Source of the DNA: Gammaproteobacteria bacterium
GTDB taxonomy: Bacteria > Pseudomonadota > Gammaproteobacteria > Thiotrichales > Thiotrichaceae
Assembly: GCA_018822845.1 (NCBI GenBank)
Contig: JAHJJD010000003.1
Location: 1-64,000, forward strand
Length of the DNA: 64,000 nucleotides
Reading direction: 5' to 3'
Under the pieces are notes generated by a model, which saw only the letters and a list, made by a program, of their open reading frames with translations, did no database searches and was not told where the DNA came from. How positions within the stretch are numbered: the first letter of the stretch is position 1; every line of letters begins with the position of its first letter. Below, one piece after another: positions 16,049 to 25,589 of the stretch. A program made the translations under genes and the position numbers.

Positions 16049-18139
16049 TTAAGCTTCAGCGGCCTTCTTGCGCTCCAGTGCTTCCTTGATAACCTGGTCG
16101 GAAACCGACTTCGGACAAGCAGCATAATGGGAGAATTCCATCGAGAACTGGCCACGACCGGAAGTCATGGTGCGCAAGTCACCGATGTAACCGAACATTT
16201 CGCTCAGTGGTGCGTCAGCCTTGATACGTGCGCCAATCGGAGCAGTATCCTGGGACTTGATCATGGCACGACGGCGGTTCAAGTCACCGATCACGTCACC
16301 AACATGAGCGTCTGGCGCGAACACGTCAACTTTCATGATGGGTTCCAGAATCTGCGGGCCAGCTTTTGGCATGGTCTGACGGTAGCCGCCTTTAGCTGCG
16401 ATTTCAAACGCGATGGCTGAGGAGTCAACCGCGTGGAATGCACCTTCGCGCAGGGTTACTTTCACGTCTACGACAGGGTAGCCAGCCAGCGGGCCTTTTA
16501 CCATGCTTTCCTTGAAGCCCTTGTCGATCGCAGGCCAGAATTCGCGAGGTACGGAACCACCCACAACCACGGATTCAAACGCATAACCGGCACCGGTTTC
16601 GTTAGGTTCGATGGTGTAGTCGATTTTACCGTACTGACCGGAACCACCAGACTGCTTCTTGTGGGTGTAGCTGTCTTCGACGCGCTGGGTGATGGATTCG
16701 CGGTACGCTACTTGCGGCTTGCCCACGTTAACTTCAACACCATGGGTACGCAGCAGGATGTCGACTTTGATGTCGAGGTGCAATTCACCCATGCCCTTGA
16801 GGATGGTTTCGCCAGTTTCCTGATCGGTTTCAACCCGGAATGACGGGTCTTCTTTCGTCATCTTGTTGAGGGCGATACCCATTTTCTCAGCGCCTGCCTT
16901 GTTCTTGGGCGAGACAGCGATGGAAATAACCGGATCAGGGAATACCATTGGTTCAAGGGTAGCCGGATTCTTCTGGTCACACAGGGTATGGCCAGTTTGC
17001 ACGTTTTTCAGGCCAACCAGCGCAATAATGTCACCAGCCTGGGCTGAATCGATGGAGTTGGCTTCATCCGCGTGCATTTCCACCATCCGGCCTACACGTT
17101 CGGTTTTGCCGGTGAAGGTATTGAGGATGGTGTCGCCAGTTTTCATCGTACCGGAATAGATACGGGTAAAGGTCAGTGCGCCGTATTTGTCATCCATGAT
17201 CTTGAATGCCAGTGCGCGCAGCGGGCGATTCGGGTCAACGATGGCAAACTCGCCAGTCGGGTTACCTTCAAGGTCAACTTCAGGCTGTGGTTTGACTTCA
17301 ATCGGGCTGGGCAGGTAATCAACCACGCCGTCCAGTACGTTCTGTACGCCCTTGTTCTTGAACGCAGAGCCTGCAAAAGTCGGGAAGAAGTCCAGCGCGA
17401 TAGTACCTTTACGGATACAACGCTTGATGTCTTCAAGGGAAGGTTCCTCGCCACCGAGGTACATTTCCATCATGTCGTCGTCTTGCTCGACGGCGGTTTC
17501 AATCAGCTTTTCACGCCATTCTTCGATCTGGTCAGCCATATCCGCTGGCGGATCCTGGATGGTGTAGTTCATTGGGTCGCCGGAGTTATCCCAAACCCAT
17601 GCCTTGCGGGTCAGCAGGTCAACCACACCGGTGAAAGCGTCTTCAACACCGATCGGCAGTACCATTACCAGTGGACGCGCACCCAGCACGTCTTCTACCT
17701 GTTTGACTACGCGGTAGAAATCGGCACCCAGACGGTCAAGCTTGTTGACAAAGATGACACGGGCAACGCCGGATTCATTGGCATAACGCCAGTTGGTTTC
17801 AGACTGGGGCTCAACACCTCCGGAACCACAGAATACACCAACACCACCATCCAGTACTTTCAGTGAACGGTAAACTTCGATGGTGAAGTCAACGTGTCCT
17901 GGGGTATCGATGATGTTGAAACGGTGATCTTTCCAGAAACAGGTAGTGGCGGCTGACTGGATGGTTATCCCGCGCTCTGCTTCCTGTACCATGAAGTCTG
18001 TAGTGGCCGCACCATCGTGTACCTCACCGATCTTGTGGATCTTGCCGGTCAGTTTCAGGATACGTTCGGTCGTGGTGGTCTTGCCAGCGTCAACGTGGGC
18101 AAAAATGCCGATGTTTCGGTAGAGTGTTAAGTCAGTCAT
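16049..18139 (-). CDS. fusA: Elongation factor G, EF-G2-like
   Basis: A 696-residue translational GTPase. G-domain motifs are complete: [15 protein letters not shown] (P-loop), [19 protein letters not shown] and NKLDR. All five EF-G domains are present by length. The stretch [19 protein letters not shown] and the stand-alone location, away from rpsL, rpsG and tuf, resemble the second EF-G paralogue of several Gammaproteobacteria. EF-G2 copies may favour translocation or ribosome recycling; which applies here is not visible. A terminator follows at 15986-16016. Confidence 0.92.
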   Translation of the reverse strand: MTDLTLYRNIGIFAHVDAGKTTTTERILKLTGKIHKIGEVHDGAATTDFMVQEAERGITIQSAATTCFWKDHRFNIIDTPGHVDFTIEVYRSLKVLDGGVGVFCGSGGVEPQSETNWRYANESGVARVIFVNKLDRLGADFYRVVKQVEDVLGARPLVMVLPIGVEDAFTGVVDLLTRKAWVWDNSGDPMNYTIQDPPADMADQIEEWREKLIETAVEQDDDMMEMYLGGEEPSLEDIKRCIRKGTIALDFFPTFAGSAFKNKGVQNVLDGVVDYLPSPIEVKPQPEVDLEGNPTGEFAIVDPNRPLRALAFKIMDDKYGALTFTRIYSGTMKTGDTILNTFTGKTERVGRMVEMHADEANSIDSAQAGDIIALVGLKNVQTGHTLCDQKNPATLEPMVFPDPVISIAVSPKNKAGAEKMGIALNKMTKEDPSFRVETDQETGETILKGMGELHLDIKVDILLRTHGVEVNVGKPQVAYRESITQRVEDSYTHKKQSGGSGQYGKIDYTIEPNETGAGYAFESVVVGGSVPREFWPAIDKGFKESMVKGPLAGYPVVDVKVTLREGAFHAVDSSAIAFEIAAKGGYRQTMPKAGPQILEPIMKVDVFAPDAHVGDVIGDLNRRRAMIKSQDTAPIGARIKADAPLSEMFGYIGDLRTMTSGRGQFSMEFSHYAACPKSVSDQVIKEALERKKAAEA

Positions 18140-18186
18140 TTGTCCAAATCTCAATGAAAATATCGCAAGTGTGCGGTAAGGGGGCG

Positions 18187-18215
18187 ATTGTAAATCATCT
18201 TGGAGCACGGAGTAA
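18187..18215 (-). promoter_or_regulatory. Possible fusA promoter
   Basis: On the minus strand TTACTC (18210-18215), a 17-base spacer and TACAAT (18187-18192) lie about 48 bases ahead of the fusA start. The -10 box is good, the -35 box poor. Confidence 0.3.
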
Positions 18216-18269
18216 GGGGAAATTCAAGGCCAAATCCGTTGATTCAATGATTTTTTCATTATGCAATCG

Positions 18270-19313
18270 TTATAACAACCAATCGCGGGGAATCTCGCCA
18301 GCAAATGGTGCAACACTGATCTCGCGGAACACCTCACCCGGCCTCGCCACCTTGCACACGACTTCCGGCTCGTTCTTGCCCTTGCTGTACTTGGCGGAAA
18401 GTTGCGCCGCAAGCTCAATATCGTCATCCGTGAGGCCATCACCATCCAGGATGGTCAACGGCCCGGAATGGCTGGCAGTTTTGATCCAGGTAAACTGGTT
18501 TTTGTAACCTTCCAGAAAGTTGGTTTCGCCTTCCTCGCGCGACACAATCATCTTGAAATGCGGGCGCGGGCGCAAATGCCGCCCGATTTTCAGCAACATG
18601 ATGTCGTCGAGCTCGTAGTCGCGACTGGGACGATGCGCCCACAAATCTTTCAGCTTGTGGGTGTAATTGGCGTCAGTGAGGAAGCAGCAGCCACCGGCAG
18701 GCTGGGCGTATTCCTCAATGCCCCATTGCTCGGCCAGCGCCATCTGAGGCTTGCGGCTGCGGCCATTGAAACCGAACAGTTTTTCGCGGTCGACCCAACC
18801 TTCCCGCTCCGGCTTGCTGGGTGGCAGGTTACGGGCGGAAAGTGGGCGCAATAGCAAATCTTCCGCCCCAGATTCCCGCGCTACGATCGGCATGGTCGCG
18901 GCGCGTTGCGACATCGGGCGCTGCCCGACCACTTCGCCAGTGATGATGAAATCGAAGCCCTTTTGCTGAATCCACTCGTGCGCCTTTTTCACCATGAAAA
19001 TCTTGCAATCCAGACAAGGGTTCATGTTCGCGCCGTAACCGTGCTTCGGGTTCAGCACCACATCCTTGTAATCCTCAACAATATCGACGATGTGCAGCTT
19101 GATGCCGAGCTGTTCCGCCACCCACAGGGAATTGTTACGCTTGGGCTTGTCGCCATGTTGCTTGCGGATGGCGTGGGTGTGGCCTTCCACGCAAAAGCCG
19201 GTGAAAAAGTTGATGCCTTCTACGTGCACGCCCTGCTCCAGCACAGCCTTGGTGGCGAGCATGGAATCGAGGCCACCGGAAATCAGCGAAACGGCGCGGT
19301 ATTGTCGGGTCAT
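18270..19313 (-). CDS. PP-loop ATPase related to tRNA-thiolating enzymes (MnmA/ThiI-like)
   Basis: A 347-residue protein with a PP-loop at its N-terminus (SLISGGLDSMLA, residues 9-20), which adenylates its substrate. A C-x2-C pair follows in GANMNPCLDCKIFM, and ITGEVVGQRPMSQR sits in the position of a substrate-binding loop. A further Cys pair is in PAGGCCFLTD. Proteins of this type are usually annotated as tRNA 2-thiouridylation-like enzymes, but it is clearly not the cell's standard MnmA, and I cannot assign the nucleotide. Its start overlaps the uup stop as ATGA, so the two are co-translated. Confidence 0.7.
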   Translation of the reverse strand: MTRQYRAVSLISGGLDSMLATKAVLEQGVHVEGINFFTGFCVEGHTHAIRKQHGDKPKRNNSLWVAEQLGIKLHIVDIVEDYKDVVLNPKHGYGANMNPCLDCKIFMVKKAHEWIQQKGFDFIITGEVVGQRPMSQRAATMPIVARESGAEDLLLRPLSARNLPPSKPEREGWVDREKLFGFNGRSRKPQMALAEQWGIEEYAQPAGGCCFLTDANYTHKLKDLWAHRPSRDYELDDIMLLKIGRHLRPRPHFKMIVSREEGETNFLEGYKNQFTWIKTASHSGPLTILDGDGLTDDDIELAAQLSAKYSKGKNEPEVVCKVARPGEVFREISVAPFAGEIPRDWLL

Positions 19314-21112
19314 GATGCCATCTGCTCCAGTTCTTCCCAGCGGGCGAACGCTTGTTCCAGTTCGGCTTCCAGCGCTTCAAGTTCAGCCTGTTTCGCGGTG
19401 ATGGCAGAATTGTCCTGCTGGTAAAATTCTGCCGTACCCATGAACTCATGCGTCGCAGCAATGGTGGCTTCCAACTGTTCAAGGCGGGCGGGAAGCTGTT
19501 CCAGTTCGCGCTGATCCTTGTAACTGAGCTTTTTCTTTGCCACCGCTGCTGGTTTGTTGTCTGCCTTGGGTTTTTCCGCCGGTTTGTCAGGTTTTGCGGC
19601 AGGCTTTTCCGCTACCGGTTGCGGACGTTGCAACAACCAGTCGTCGTAACCGCCAGCATATTCGCCGATGGTACCGTTCTCAAACACAATGCTGCGCGTG
19701 ACTACCGAGTTGAGGAAACTTCTGTCATGCGAAATCAGCAGCAGGGTTCCCTGATAGTCGATCAGTAGTTCTTCCAGCAGCTCCAGGGTTTCGGCGTCGA
19801 GGTCGTTGGTCGGTTCGTCCAGCACCAGCAGGTTGGATGGCTGGGCGAACAGGCGCGCCAGCAACAGACGGTTGCGTTCGCCGCCGGACAGCACTTTCAC
19901 CGGCTTCTGGATTTGCAACGGGGTAAACAGGAAATCCTGCAAGTAGCTGATGATGTGACGTTTCTGCCCATTGATTTCGACAAAATCATTACCCGGCGCA
20001 AGGTTGTCGCGCAGGTTCTTTTCATTGTCGAACTGGGAGCGGTGCTGGTCGAAATAGGCGACTTGCAGGCGTGTGCCCATGTCCAGCTTGCCGGAATCCG
20101 CTTTGATCTGGCCGAGCAGCAGCTTGATCAGGGTGGTTTTGCCCACGCCATTGGGGCCGATAATGCCGATCTTGTCGCCACGCAACACTGTGGTGCTGAA
20201 ATTGCGGATCAGCGGCTTGTCTTCCCAGCCGTAGCTGAGATTGGTGGCTTCAATGACAATCTTGCCGGAAGCGTCCGCCTGCCCGATCTGCGCTTGCACC
20301 TTGCCTTGCAGGTTACGGCGCTGCATGAATTCCGCGCGCATTGCTTCCAGACGGCGCACGCGCCCTTCGTTGCGGGTGCGACGTGCCTTGATACCCTGGC
20401 GTATCCACACTTCCTCTTCCGCCAGCCGCTTGTCGAACAGGGCCGCCTGTTGCGCTTCGGCATCCAGCGCGGCCTGTTTGTTTTCCTGATATTTCTGGAA
20501 ATTGCCCGGCCAACTGGTGAGGCGGCCACGGTCGAGTTCGATGATGCGGGTGGCCAGTTTCTGCACGAAAGCGCGGTCATGCGAGACGAACAGCAGCGTA
20601 CCCTTGAAGCCGAGCAGGAAATTTTCCAGCCATTCGATGGCGGGAATATCCAGATGGTTGGTTGGCTCGTCCAGCAACAGCAAATCGGGTTCGGACACGA
20701 GCGCGCAGGCCAGCAGGGCGCGGCGTTTCCAGCCACCGGAGAGACTTTCGAACCTTACCTCGCCATCCAGTTGCAGGCGGGAAAGCACCGTGTCGACCTT
20801 CCACTGGATTTGCCATTCGTCTTCCGGGGGCAAATCAGCCAGACCTTGCGCCACAATGTCGAACACGCGGGCATCGTTGCCGTGCGGCACATCCTGCTGC
20901 AAGCGGGCGATTTTCAGGTCGGGGGAATGGATCATTTCACCGTCATCAGCCTGCACCTCGCGGCACAGCAACTTCATCAGGGTTGATTTGCCCGTGCCGT
21001 TGCGCCCGACCAGACACAGGCGTTCGCCCGGCTCGATGGTCAGGTCGATGCTGTCGAATAAACGGTTGTCACCGTTTTCCAGATGGATGTTACGTAAGTT
21101 TAAAAGTGCCAT
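19310..21112 (-). CDS. uup: ABC-F ATPase Uup
   Basis: A 600-residue soluble ABC-F protein with two nucleotide-binding domains. Domain 1: Walker A GRNGTGKS, signature LSGGWKRR, Walker B LLLLDEPTNHLD. Domain 2: GPNGVGKT, LSGGERNR, LLVLDEPTNDLD. An Ala/Lys/Pro linker (KPAAKPDKPAEKPKA) leads to the C-terminal coiled-coil DNA-binding domain (about 530-598) typical of Uup. ABC-F proteins act at the ribosome; Uup also affects precise transposon excision and branched DNA. It is the first gene of a two-gene unit with the PP-loop protein. Confidence 0.93.
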   Translation of the reverse strand: MALLNLRNIHLENGDNRLFDSIDLTIEPGERLCLVGRNGTGKSTLMKLLCREVQADDGEMIHSPDLKIARLQQDVPHGNDARVFDIVAQGLADLPPEDEWQIQWKVDTVLSRLQLDGEVRFESLSGGWKRRALLACALVSEPDLLLLDEPTNHLDIPAIEWLENFLLGFKGTLLFVSHDRAFVQKLATRIIELDRGRLTSWPGNFQKYQENKQAALDAEAQQAALFDKRLAEEEVWIRQGIKARRTRNEGRVRRLEAMRAEFMQRRNLQGKVQAQIGQADASGKIVIEATNLSYGWEDKPLIRNFSTTVLRGDKIGIIGPNGVGKTTLIKLLLGQIKADSGKLDMGTRLQVAYFDQHRSQFDNEKNLRDNLAPGNDFVEINGQKRHIISYLQDFLFTPLQIQKPVKVLSGGERNRLLLARLFAQPSNLLVLDEPTNDLDAETLELLEELLIDYQGTLLLISHDRSFLNSVVTRSIVFENGTIGEYAGGYDDWLLQRPQPVAEKPAAKPDKPAEKPKADNKPAAVAKKKLSYKDQRELEQLPARLEQLEATIAATHEFMGTAEFYQQDNSAITAKQAELEALEAELEQAFARWEELEQMAS

Positions 21113-21159
21113 GGGCGCGGATTATCCCAGTACCGCAGCAGTTTGACCAGAACCCTGCT

Positions 21160-22758
21160 TCAGGCAGTCATGCGGGGAAGCGCAAAGGAGGCATCAAAAC
21201 TGCGCCGGGCACGCTGGATCAGGGCAACGGCTTCCACCTTGCCGCCGGTAAGACTGAGCAGTTTGCTGAGCATCTTGAGGTTTTGCAGCATACTGGGCTG
21301 ATCGTGGCTGAGTTCCGCGTAGGCAACGCTACGGCGGGCGCAGTAGATGGCGGCAGGAATATTCCCCAGCACCAGATGATGTTCGCTGAGGTGATAAGCG
21401 AGAATGGCGGCACGATACCATTGCTTGCGCTGGGTGGACTGTTCCAGCTTCACCCCCAACGTCCTGGTCGCCTGTACTGCCGTTTGCAGGTCTGGCAAGG
21501 CATGGCTGCGGGCAGCGGAACCCATTTCCGCCCCCTGCATTATAAACGCCCCGTCAGGCTGACGGCAGTTTTTCAGCAAGGCGTCAAAACGTTCCTGCAT
21601 GAGCGGAAAGCGCAATGCAACGCGCTGGCGAAAATATGCACGAATCAACGCATGAGTATCCAGCGACGGCGCTACCGCCGGGGAAGAAACCAGGTGCAGA
21701 CGGTGCAGGCGTCGCTGTATTTTGGTGTACTCCCGCACGTCCACCTGGGTCAGCGGCGCAACAGCCCGCAGTGCCTGATCAGGCTGGAGCCAGCGCCGAA
21801 ACCAGGGCTGACGGCAATTACCCAATAACTGAAACAGTTCCTTTTTGGTCGCCGGGCCATCCATCAGACTGAGCAGGTAAATCAGTATCAAGTCCGGGCT
21901 GGCTCCCATCCATTGTTCAATGGCTGACAACACCCTCCGGGTATGGAAACCTTCCTGTTGCAAATCCTGCCAGATAGGAATTGAGTCCATGCGCTCGGGT
22001 GAACCATTGAAGGCATGCGCCAGATAACCGCCCAATAGCCGCAGGCTCAAGGGATCGCCGCCGAAACTGTGCGCAATGCGCTGCAACCGCCCGGTTTCAG
22101 CCTTGACGCCCTGCTGCCTGAGCAACGCAGCGCCCGCATCATCATCCAGGCCCGGCAAGGCATACTGGATGACGCCGGAGCGGAATGCCTCACTGACGGG
22201 CACATCCTTGCGCCCTGCCAGCAGACACAAACCGGGGTTATACGCTGCCAACTGATTCAGCAAAGCTCCCAACAACTGACGCTCGTGAATCTGTGCCGAT
22301 ACATCCAGGGTAAAATTCAGATGGGAAACATTATCCAGCACCAGCAGGGTGCGACGGCGCTGGATCAGGCGTGCCAGCAGGTTAAGCTGTTCTGTCAACG
22401 CCGGGGGAATTTTCATGTCCGGCCCGAACCATTCCAGCGCTTGTTGCAGGAAATCCTGCATCGCACGCTGAGCACCCGGATAAGTGGAAACATCCGGAAA
22501 TGACCAGCCAAATACCTGCTCCGCCCCATGCCAGCCAGCCGCTTCAGCCTGCGTCAGCCATGCCTGGAGCAATGAGGTTTTACCAACTCCCCCCATACCG
22601 CTGAGCATAAAAACATTATGGGAATCGCTACGCCAAGCTTTCAATAACAGGCCGAGTTCTTTTTTACGGCCAACAAAAACTGATCGACAGTCATTAACGA
22701 GACTGACTCCATTATCTACTTTATTTTTTTGTCGCCAGGCAACAAAAGCCCCTACCAT
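21160..22758 (-). CDS. STAND (NB-ARC-like) ATPase without effector domain, copy 1
   Basis: A 532-residue signal-transduction ATPase. Residues 26-40 hold the STAND entry motif FVGRKKEL; Walker A is GMGGVGKT (54-61) and Walker B LLVLDNV (138-144). GGDPLSLRLLGGYL matches the GxP position of NB-ARC proteins, and THALIRAYF matches the MHD motif. A helical, TPR-like C-terminal part follows (about 430-532). Only about 25 residues precede the ATPase, so there is no TIR, protease or nuclease effector. It shares the unusual segment DSIPIW...RRVLSA with the gene just upstream, so the two are paralogues from a duplication. Role unknown; relatives act in immunity or regulation. Confidence 0.75.
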   Translation of the reverse strand: MVGAFVAWRQKNKVDNGVSLVNDCRSVFVGRKKELGLLLKAWRSDSHNVFMLSGMGGVGKTSLLQAWLTQAEAAGWHGAEQVFGWSFPDVSTYPGAQRAMQDFLQQALEWFGPDMKIPPALTEQLNLLARLIQRRRTLLVLDNVSHLNFTLDVSAQIHERQLLGALLNQLAAYNPGLCLLAGRKDVPVSEAFRSGVIQYALPGLDDDAGAALLRQQGVKAETGRLQRIAHSFGGDPLSLRLLGGYLAHAFNGSPERMDSIPIWQDLQQEGFHTRRVLSAIEQWMGASPDLILIYLLSLMDGPATKKELFQLLGNCRQPWFRRWLQPDQALRAVAPLTQVDVREYTKIQRRLHRLHLVSSPAVAPSLDTHALIRAYFRQRVALRFPLMQERFDALLKNCRQPDGAFIMQGAEMGSAARSHALPDLQTAVQATRTLGVKLEQSTQRKQWYRAAILAYHLSEHHLVLGNIPAAIYCARRSVAYAELSHDQPSMLQNLKMLSKLLSLTGGKVEAVALIQRARRSFDASFALPRMTA

Positions 22759-22887
22759 TTCCTGTCACCACGGATTATCAGCTAATTCACCTGATTTAGT
22801 AAGATAATGCCCGCAGGGCAAATAAAAAATAATAAGGGGTAATTGAATCCAGATAATCGGCTTATCAGCAGTTAATATAATTTTTTA

Positions 22888-24393
22888 TTATGGGCGTAAA
22901 TAACCAGCTTGTTCGCTCAAGCTTTGAGCCTCCGAAACCTCACCAGTATTCTCCAACAACTCCGCCAGCACGATCAGTTTGGTCTGCAAATGCTCCAGAT
23001 CCATACCAAGATCGGCATATACGACCGCTTGCCTCGCATGCTCGACGGCCTCCTTCATGTTATTGCGTGATTTGCACTCCTCACCAATCAGGCTGCTGAT
23101 TTCTGAAGCACCCAGCCAATCCTGATATTGCGCGCGCCGCATCAGCACAACAGCCAACTGTTCACCGCTGGGGAAACCATCGGGAAGGTCGTCATTCATC
23201 TTTGCCTGCAAGAGTGGCGCAGGGTGCATCGTTTCCCATACATCAGGGTAGTGAAGCCGCAATTGGCGGGTGAAATATTCGCCAACCACGCCCTGCATTT
23301 CAAAATGCCCACCATCGGCGTAAGGCACGATAAGCCCCCACCGCAGCAAGCGCTGCCATGCACGCTCCCAACCTTCCTCAGGCAGAGTTTTCAGGTTGTT
23401 GAGCAGATTTTCATAGCTGCCAGCTTCACTTTTCCGGCGGGACAGCCACGGCATCCTGCGGGCTGCCACCCATGCCCGCAGCTCTTCCTGGCAAAATGGC
23501 CGCCGCAACAAGGGCAGGAAATACAACATGGACAGCTCCGGGCAGTTCGCCAACCAGATTTCATACGCCGCCAACACCCGCCGGATGGATCTTCCCCTGG
23601 GTTGCGGGTCATACCAGATCGGGATACTGTCAGCACGATGGACATCACCCTCATGCCATTGCAGCAGGTATTGCGCAGCCAGTGCCAGGGTTGCGGGATA
23701 TTCGCCAAACTGTTGTACCAATGGTTGCAAGCTATCCCTGCCCCCCTGCACGCCCAAACGCCACAGCAACTGGATAGCTGCGTCTGTCTCCAATGGAGCC
23801 AGCTCCATGTGTTCCGAATTCGGCAATTCCAGAATGGCCTCAGGCATGACCGAACAGCCCGCCAGCAAACACATGCCCTGCTGGCTATCAGCCAGTTGTT
23901 GCAGGAAGGTCAGCAGGGCAATATCCAGTTCCGGTTTGCCATTGATCTGAAGACAGGGGATGTTGTCCAGCACCAGCAACACGCGCCGCCCGCGTAAACG
24001 TTCGATAATCTGCTGGGAATGGGTATAGGTTGGCGGCAGGGTCGTGCCTTCATCCTGTAACCAGCGCAGGACATGTGCGAGAAAATCGTCTATTGCCGCA
24101 CGCTGTTCAGCGGGGGTATCGGTTTGCGGAAAACACCAGACCAACAGGGCATCGACATCCGCCCAGTATTCCGAGGCAAGTTGCTGCAACCAAAGGCGGA
24201 TAAGGCTGCTTTTACCCATGCCACTATCGCCTTGCAAGGAGAACAGGGTGGTAGAACCTTCCTTCCATGCTGAGCGCAGACGCCCCAGCTCCTCGTCACG
24301 TCCGAATACTGGAGTAAACCGCGCCCTGCCCAAATAAAAGACGGTGTTGTCAGGATGCGTTTCACGCCTGTATGCCGCCAGCAGCCCTGTCAT
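22888..24393 (-). CDS. STAND (NB-ARC-like) ATPase without effector domain, copy 2
   Basis: A 501-residue paralogue of the preceding entry, in the same orientation and 129 bases upstream of it. FGRDEEL starts the ATPase at about 30; Walker A is GDSGMGKS (55-62), Walker B LLVLDNI (139-145); FGEYPATLALAAQYLL and FEMQGVVGEYF take the GxP and MHD positions. DSIPIWYDPQPRGRSIRRVLAA parallels copy 1. The C-terminal 80 residues look like TPR-type helices. GAGG stands 7 bases before the ATG. No N-terminal or C-terminal effector is visible. Overall the pair is divergent in sequence, so the duplication is old or the copies have specialised. Confidence 0.75.
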   Translation of the reverse strand: MTGLLAAYRRETHPDNTVFYLGRARFTPVFGRDEELGRLRSAWKEGSTTLFSLQGDSGMGKSSLIRLWLQQLASEYWADVDALLVWCFPQTDTPAEQRAAIDDFLAHVLRWLQDEGTTLPPTYTHSQQIIERLRGRRVLLVLDNIPCLQINGKPELDIALLTFLQQLADSQQGMCLLAGCSVMPEAILELPNSEHMELAPLETDAAIQLLWRLGVQGGRDSLQPLVQQFGEYPATLALAAQYLLQWHEGDVHRADSIPIWYDPQPRGRSIRRVLAAYEIWLANCPELSMLYFLPLLRRPFCQEELRAWVAARRMPWLSRRKSEAGSYENLLNNLKTLPEEGWERAWQRLLRWGLIVPYADGGHFEMQGVVGEYFTRQLRLHYPDVWETMHPAPLLQAKMNDDLPDGFPSGEQLAVVLMRRAQYQDWLGASEISSLIGEECKSRNNMKEAVEHARQAVVYADLGMDLEHLQTKLIVLAELLENTGEVSEAQSLSEQAGYLRP

Positions 24394-24509
24394 GTTTGCC
24401 TCGCTGTCGTTGTCTGTTTACGGATTTACCCTGAAACACAATAACAGACGCACCATTCCTGCCAAAATGTATCAGGGCAAACGGACAAATCTGCTTGACG
24501 GAACCAAGC

Positions 24510-24899
24510 TCAGTTTTTCCGTGCGTCCAGTTGCTCTGCGGCAGGGTCGGGCGTTTCCACCAGTTCACTCTTAACCAGTTGTTCAGGATCGTTGTTGACC
24601 TGCTCTGACATGGGGGCGGCCACAGCCTCGTCGGTACCCTCCGACACCAGCGGCAACGGCTCCTGCATGTTGTCACTCAAACCAGTCATGCTACTCATGC
24701 ATTCCTTGATGTATGCGTCCCGTTTGGCGGTTTCAATGCCGTCCTCATCCGCGTAAGTGCTGCATAAATCATTCAGAGCTGCGTCATTGCTCTCAGCTAG
24801 CGCAGCGACATCTTCCTTGGCGTCGGCCTCCTCTTCCGCAAAGGCCGCTGGTGCAATCAGAGTGCCAGCCAGCGCCAGCAGGGTCAGACAGTGTTTCAT
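24510..24899 (-). CDS. Small acidic secreted protein, unknown
   Basis: A 129-residue protein with a clear Sec signal peptide (MKHCLTLLALAGTLIAPAAFA, cleavage after AFA). The mature part is strongly acidic, with two Cys (DLCSTYA, IKECMSS) that could form a disulfide in the periplasm, and a disordered Glu/Pro-rich C-terminus. The upstream in-frame extension to 24968 is rejected because it would bury the signal peptide. I do not recognise a family. Confidence 0.6.
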   Translation of the reverse strand: MKHCLTLLALAGTLIAPAAFAEEEADAKEDVAALAESNDAALNDLCSTYADEDGIETAKRDAYIKECMSSMTGLSDNMQEPLPLVSEGTDEAVAAPMSEQVNNDPEQLVKSELVETPDPAAEQLDARKN

Positions 24900-25032
24900 G
24901 GTTTCAACCTTCGGTAATGGCAATGTATCCGTCACGATGGACGTTCCCGGCTGCAAAATGCACTCCATGCATTTCCTGCAATATCATATCTACGACAATA
25001 AATATGGAACCAACCCGGCAAAAATACAAGAT

Positions 25033-25380
25033 TTACCCGAATTTCAGCCCGGTGAAAAAGCCAGCCACTGCACTTACGCCCTTGCTGGTGATATGCGAAA
25101 GCCGCTCCACCAGAAATCCGCCAGACTGTTTGGCCATGTCGGTGGCCGCACTGGCTGCGCTTTGCAGTTTTTCATCCGCCATTTCAGTAATACCGTAATA
25201 CTCGGTGACGAACAGCAGTACGATTGCTGCGCCCCCCAGAAACAGCGCGAACTTCAGCATTTTCTTGGCGAAGTAACCCACCGCCAGACCGATGACAAAA
25301 GGCGCGCCCACATTGCCAAACAGGAAAGTGGAAGAGAGAAAATCGGTTGATGCACCGGAATTCATTGGGTAGTCGTTCAT
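25033..25380 (-). CDS. FUN14-domain membrane protein
   Basis: A 115-residue FUN14-family protein with two hydrophobic segments (GAPFVIGLAVGYFAKKMLKF and FALFLGGAAIVLLFVTEYYG) and a C-terminal amphipathic segment (VSAVAGFFTGLKFG), the usual layout of the bacterial family. AGGGG lies 6 bases before the ATG. The function of bacterial FUN14 proteins is unknown; eukaryotic FUNDC1 is a mitochondrial mitophagy receptor. Confidence 0.82.
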   Translation of the reverse strand: MNDYPMNSGASTDFLSSTFLFGNVGAPFVIGLAVGYFAKKMLKFALFLGGAAIVLLFVTEYYGITEMADEKLQSAASAATDMAKQSGGFLVERLSHITSKGVSAVAGFFTGLKFG

Positions 25381-25589
25381 ATATGCCCCTGTTTTACTTG
25401 TTGCTGCTCCAGACCGGAATGGCTGGCATTGTCCGGCATTTTATGACCACTTGCCAGCGGGAAGGTTCAGCACTGCGGAATACGCAAACAAACCGGTATT
25501 CGAATTTCTGCTACCTTTGTTCATGACAGCTTAATCAATGATAGCAACTGCTGCTACCTTCCCTGCATCTACCCGCAAGGCTTACCGAC

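Noticed and set aside
21160-24393. Calling the STAND pair an Avs-type antiphage system
   Set aside because: No effector domain, no typical Avs TPR sensor length and no defence neighbours; the function is left open.
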